Below, one piece after another: positions 60,956-64,000 of a stretch of 64,000 nt of DNA (position 1 is its first letter; each line of letters begins with the position of its first letter). Origin of the DNA: Flavobacterium faecale. GTDB taxonomy: Bacteria; Bacteroidota; Bacteroidia; Flavobacteriales; Flavobacteriaceae. The DNA lies in assembly GCF_003076455.1 (NCBI RefSeq), contig NZ_CP020918.1, positions 1,550,001-1,614,000 of the forward strand, in the 5' to 3' direction. A model generated the notes under the pieces. It saw only the letters and a program-made list of their open reading frames with translations, searched no databases and was not told the DNA's origin. Position numbers and translations under genes: made by a program.

Positions 60956-61588
60956 ATGTTATCAAAAGAAGTACAGTTAGAGGTTAATAGAGGCGGAATG
61001 CTTCCGTTGATGGAAGAGTTTTATACAATACAAGGAGAAGGGTATCATACAGGTACCGCAGCTTATTTTATTAGAATTGGTGGTTGTGACGTAGGTTGTC
61101 ATTGGTGTGATGTTAAGGAGAGCTGGAATGCTGAACTTCATCCGCCTACTGCAGTTGATACGATTGTCGAGAATGCCAGCAAATATTCTGAGACCGTTGT
61201 TGTCACAGGTGGTGAACCATTGTCATGGGATATGAGTTTACTAACGCAAAAGTTAAAAGAAAATAATCGCAAAACGCATATCGAAACATCAGGTGCTTAT
61301 CCATTGTCAGGAACATGGGACTGGATTTGTCTATCTCCAAAGAAAAATAAGTTACCAACTGAAACAGTATACGCAGCGGCACACGAGCTTAAAGTAATTA
61401 TTCATAATAAACATGATTTTATTTTTGCCGAGGAGCAAGCACAGTTAGTAAACAACAATGCTATTTTATTTCTACAACCAGAGTGGAGTAAAAAAGAAGA
61501 GATGACTGAGTTAATTGTTGATTACGTAATGAAAAATCCACAATGGAGAGTTTCCTTGCAGACACATAAATATTTGAATATACCATAA
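60956..61588 (+). CDS. queE: 7-carboxy-7-deazaguanine synthase
   Basis: A 210-residue radical-SAM enzyme started at the ATG at 60956 (MLSKEVQLEV). The Fe-S motif here is C-x3-C-x2-C (Cys44, Cys48, Cys51 in GGCDVGCHWCDVKESW), normal for QueE-like proteins, after FYTIQGEGYHTG. Later VTGGEPLSWD is the SAM-binding GGEP motif. It forms the deazaguanine core of queuosine, a pathway shared with queA at 51167. Confidence 0.93.
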   Translation: MLSKEVQLEVNRGGMLPLMEEFYTIQGEGYHTGTAAYFIRIGGCDVGCHWCDVKESWNAELHPPTAVDTIVENASKYSETVVVTGGEPLSWDMSLLTQKLKENNRKTHIETSGAYPLSGTWDWICLSPKKNKLPTETVYAAAHELKVIIHNKHDFIFAEEQAQLVNNNAILFLQPEWSKKEEMTELIVDYVMKNPQWRVSLQTHKYLNIP

Positions 61589-61597
61589 AGAATAAAA

Positions 61598-61625
61598 AAA
61601 AGCCAACGCAGTCCGTTGGCTTTTA
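61598..61625. terminator. Terminator between queE and methyltransferase
   Basis: AAAAGCCAACG and CGTTGGCTTTT form an 11-bp stem suitable for both converging genes. Confidence 0.85.
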
Positions 61626-61630
61626 TTATT

Positions 61631-62338
61631 TTATAAGCTAAGCTTAGCCAAATAGTCATAATGTTCTCCCTCCATAATAAGTTCACATTTTAATCCATTC
61701 GCAAAGGCCGCATTTTGCAAGGTGTTATAATCTAGGTACAACCAGTCGAGTGGTACTTCCTTTACCCCTTTGTAGGAGATTTGAAAAGTCAATTCGCCAT
61801 AATATTCATTGTCCGATGAAATCCATTTTCCGCCATCTTCATCTTCATCAAACATATAAATGATGTCGGAGCTGTCAATTAGGATCTTTCCTCCAGTTTG
61901 AAGTAGTGATTTTAATTTTAGTAAAAATGCAGGTAATTTTTCAAGTTTGCCGCATACTCCTGTACCATTCATGAGCAAGAGTATGGTGTCGTATTTTTCA
62001 TTTTCGATCAACATAAAGTCCTGCACCTTAGCATTTTTTATTCCTCTAAGCTGACAAGCTTCTATTGCATTCGAAGAAATGTCGATCGAGATTATCTGTG
62101 CATTATTGTTTTCTTGCAAATATAAACTATGGCTTCCGGCGCCACATCCAATATCGAGAATTTTACCAGTTGCAAGCTGCATAGCTTTTTGTTCCAGTAA
62201 AGGCATATCCTCATATTTTCGAAAAAGGTATTCAATGCTCATCTCGTCTTCGTCTGAGATCGAGGTGGATGTAATCAAGTCTTCAGTAAAATTGTTGGTT
62301 TGATAATCTAGTATTGCTTTACCAAAAAGGTCTTTCAT
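61631..62338 (-). CDS. Class I SAM-dependent methyltransferase
   Basis: A 235-residue Rossmann methyltransferase: motif I KILDIGCGAGSHSLYL at about residue 57, ISIDISSNAIEACQ (motif II acidic residue), YDTILLLMNGTGVCG, and GGKILIDSSD. Substrate unknown. It is divergent from the YkgJ-type gene. Confidence 0.85.
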   Translation of the reverse strand: MKDLFGKAILDYQTNNFTEDLITSTSISDEDEMSIEYLFRKYEDMPLLEQKAMQLATGKILDIGCGAGSHSLYLQENNNAQIISIDISSNAIEACQLRGIKNAKVQDFMLIENEKYDTILLLMNGTGVCGKLEKLPAFLLKLKSLLQTGGKILIDSSDIIYMFDEDEDGGKWISSDNEYYGELTFQISYKGVKEVPLDWLYLDYNTLQNAAFANGLKCELIMEGEHYDYLAKLSL

Positions 62339-62381
62339 TTTTTTTAATTTAAAGTATATAGGTCAGGGCCTAAAAGTTGTT

Positions 62382-62389
62382 TAACTTTG
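62382..62389 (+). promoter_or_regulatory. -7 box TAACTTTG for the YkgJ-type gene
   Basis: Matches TAnnTTTG 22 bases before the TTG start at 62412 and helps support that start. Confidence 0.5.
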
Positions 62390-62411
62390 TAGTGAATTTT
62401 AACTGCAACAA

Positions 62412-62906
62412 TTGAAGCCACAATTAAACGAACTAGAAAAGCTTGCCAAAGATAAGCATATCGAGAATAAGAAATATTTCGATAAGCTAAAAAAGAAAAC
62501 ACCCAAAAATTTGGATTACATCATGCAAGACATTCACGATGCCGAATTTAAAAGGACGGATTGCTTAGATTGTGCAAATTGCTGCAAAACAACTGGTCCA
62601 TTATTTACCTTGGCCGATATTGAACGTATTTCAAAAGCCTTAAGGCAAAAACCACAACAATTTATTCAGCAATATCTACGTGTTGACGAAGATCAAGATT
62701 ATGTGTTAAATTCTGTTCCATGTACCTTTTTAGGGAGTGACAACGCTTGCATGATTTACGACGTTCGACCAAAGGCATGTAGAGAATTTCCACATACAGA
62801 CAGGAAAAAATTTCATCAAATTACAGATTTAACGTTGAAGAACATTCCGATTTGTCCCGCAGCATACAATGTTGTCGAAGAAATGAAAAAGAAATTGCCC
62901 TTGTAA
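62412..62906 (+). CDS. YkgJ-type cysteine-cluster protein
   Basis: A 164-residue protein of the YkgJ (Zn/Fe-chelating CxxCxxCC) family: DCLDCANCCKTTGPLF near residue 55, then CTFLGSDNACMIYDVRPKACREFP, giving eight conserved-looking cysteines likely to bind a metal or Fe-S cluster. An in-frame TAA at 62400-62402 leaves TTG at 62412 as the best start. Function unknown. Confidence 0.8.
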   Translation: MKPQLNELEKLAKDKHIENKKYFDKLKKKTPKNLDYIMQDIHDAEFKRTDCLDCANCCKTTGPLFTLADIERISKALRQKPQQFIQQYLRVDEDQDYVLNSVPCTFLGSDNACMIYDVRPKACREFPHTDRKKFHQITDLTLKNIPICPAAYNVVEEMKKKLPL

Positions 62907-62961
62907 AAGTCAAGCTTACTGCGTAATCGTAAATAATAGAGAGCCATTAAATTAAAAGAAT

Positions 62962-64000
62962 TTGAATCTAGAGTATTTTATAGCCAAAAGGTTAGTCACC
63001 GCAAAAAATAACAAAAGTAGTATCTCGGCGCCCATAATCAATATTGCTATTTCGGCGATTGCTATCGGTATGGTAATGATGATTGTTTCTGTAGCAACGG
63101 GAATTGGGTTACAGCAAAAAATTCGTCAAAAAGTTGCGGCTTTTAATGGTCATGTATCAATCTCAAATTATGACAGTAACGAATCTAATACTACCATAAG
63201 CCTTGTATCGCTCAAACAAGATTTCTATCCCAACTTTAAATCGGTGCCAGATGTCAAACACATACAAGCTGTAGCTAGCAAAGCCGGAATTATTAGAACA
63301 GAAACAGCTTTCGAAGGAATTGTCTATAAAGGTGTTGGTGTCGATTATGATTGGCAATATTTAAAAGAGTATCTCGTATCAGGAAGGCTACCGGTTGTAA
63401 ATAGTAGCTTGAATGAAGAAGTCTTAATTTCTCAATTTTTGGCAAAACGTCTCAATTTTAAAGTCGGGGAGTCTTTTAATACCTTTTTCATGAAAGAAGG
63501 TCAGAATAAAATGCCAAACAGTCGTCGGTTCAAAATCGTCGGAATATTTAATTCCGGTTTCCAAGAGTTCGATGCGACCTTTATTATTGGAGACCTTCGT
63601 CATTTGCAACGAATCAACAAATGGTCAAAAGACCAGGTGGGAGGTTTTGAGATTTTTATCAAAGATTTTGATAAGATAGATCAAACAGGACAAGAAATAT
63701 ACAAACACATCGGATCAACACTCAATGCAAAGACAATAATCGAAAAGTACAGCTATATATTCGAATGGCTCAAGCTATTTGACTTCAATATCATTGTTAT
63801 TTTAGTTGTTATGATACTTGTAGCAACTATCAATATGGTAGTAGCATTGCTAGTGCTTATTTTAGAGAGAACACAAATGATCGGAATCCTTAAGGCATTG
63901 GGAGCAGGTAATTGGTCTGTTAGAAAAATTTTTCTCTACAATGCGACCTATCTTATTTTCCGTGGACTATTTTGGGGTAATCTAATAGGAATAGCCATTC
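62962..64000 (+). CDS. FtsX/LolC-type ABC transporter permease, truncated by window edge
   Basis: An open frame of 346 codons with no stop before the end of the window. It starts with TTG at 62962, reading (M)NLEYFIAKRLVTAKNNKSS, a typical LolC/LolE-family start. A first membrane helix lies at about residues 25-50 (NIAISAIAIGMVMMIVSVATG), then a periplasmic MacB-like domain, then helices from about residue 272 (NIIVILVVMILVATINMVVALL) and a later LIFRGLFWGNLIGIAI. Probably the permease of a lipoprotein-release or related ABC system. Its ATPase is not in the window. Confidence 0.82.
   Translation, partial: MNLEYFIAKRLVTAKNNKSSISAPIINIAISAIAIGMVMMIVSVATGIGLQQKIRQKVAAFNGHVSISNYDSNESNTTISLVSLKQDFYPNFKSVPDVKHIQAVASKAGIIRTETAFEGIVYKGVGVDYDWQYLKEYLVSGRLPVVNSSLNEEVLISQFLAKRLNFKVGESFNTFFMKEGQNKMPNSRRFKIVGIFNSGFQEFDATFIIGDLRHLQRINKWSKDQVGGFEIFIKDFDKIDQTGQEIYKHIGSTLNAKTIIEKYSYIFEWLKLFDFNIIVILVVMILVATINMVVALLVLILERTQMIGILKALGAGNWSVRKIFLYNATYLIFRGLFWGNLIGIAI

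Noticed and set aside
1..64000. tRNA, rRNA, CRISPR arrays, plasmid or replication origins
   Set aside because: No cloverleaf, conserved rRNA block, regularly spaced repeat array or iteron cluster was noticed on reading. A dedicated scan (for example a covariance-model search) would settle it.

Overview
The window looks like a chromosome segment of a Flavobacterium-type member of the Bacteroidota. This rests on low GC, promoters with a TAnnTTTG -7 box, a gliding-motility GldA ATPase, a type IX secretion sorting domain, and a methionine synthase split over two genes. No rRNA, tRNA, CRISPR array or intact transposase was seen. All product names are read from motifs and family knowledge, not from a database search.

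Layout. 0-2.2 kb: a Crp/Fnr regulator and an Old Yellow Enzyme reductase. 2.2-7.3 kb: minus-strand accessory genes (Sel1/LprI protein, DoxX-like membrane protein, three secreted or lipoprotein genes) with a shared intergenic repeat, resembling a cassette array. 7.6-34.4 kb: a large sulfur and methionine region. It holds metY behind a leader-peptide attenuator, two further leader/terminator modules, a SAM-I riboswitch and a MetX-aspartokinase-homoserine dehydrogenase triple fusion. OsmC, MetZ, an Rrf2 regulator, TauE, the APS-type sulfate assimilation run (cysH, cysD, cysN, sulfite reductase with HEPN tail, siroheme synthase, ferredoxin-NADP reductase), the two metH halves and metF follow. Together these genes turn sulfate into sulfide and carry it, with aspartate-derived homoserine, to methionine. 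34.6-37 kb: a T9SS cargo protein, a tail-collar protein with a stop codon in its signal peptide, and gldA. 37.2-41.6 kb: an aromatic amino-acid operon (pheA, aminotransferase, tyrA, DAHP synthase/chorismate mutase) behind a Phe/Tyr-rich leader-peptide attenuator. 41.7-52.2 kb: rsgA, dtd, three DUF3857 proteins, a MazG-like hydrolase, aroA and queA. 52.5-54.6 kb: cupin and HerA-like ATPase on the minus strand. 54.9-60.7 kb: exbB-exbD-exbD-tonB-pstS-like-TPR. The end holds queE, a methyltransferase, a YkgJ-type protein and a truncated FtsX-type permease.

The most unusual structure is inside the second metH gene. A DUF559 (PD-(D/E)XK-like) nuclease domain of about 143 residues sits in frame between the cap and B12-binding domains. 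It is bounded by inverted copies of a G/C-rich hairpin repeat. Further copies of this repeat lie exactly at gene edges across 13.7-32.6 kb (after the stops of thrA, cysN and metH; before metF; inside the 5' end of the first metH half). This suggests a repeat-plus-nuclease mobile element that can enter reading frames without breaking them. The 2.6 kb between the metH halves is a second accessory zone, with a YhcG-type nuclease gene between covarying hairpin repeats, a decayed KilA-N gene and a perfect 52-bp palindrome.
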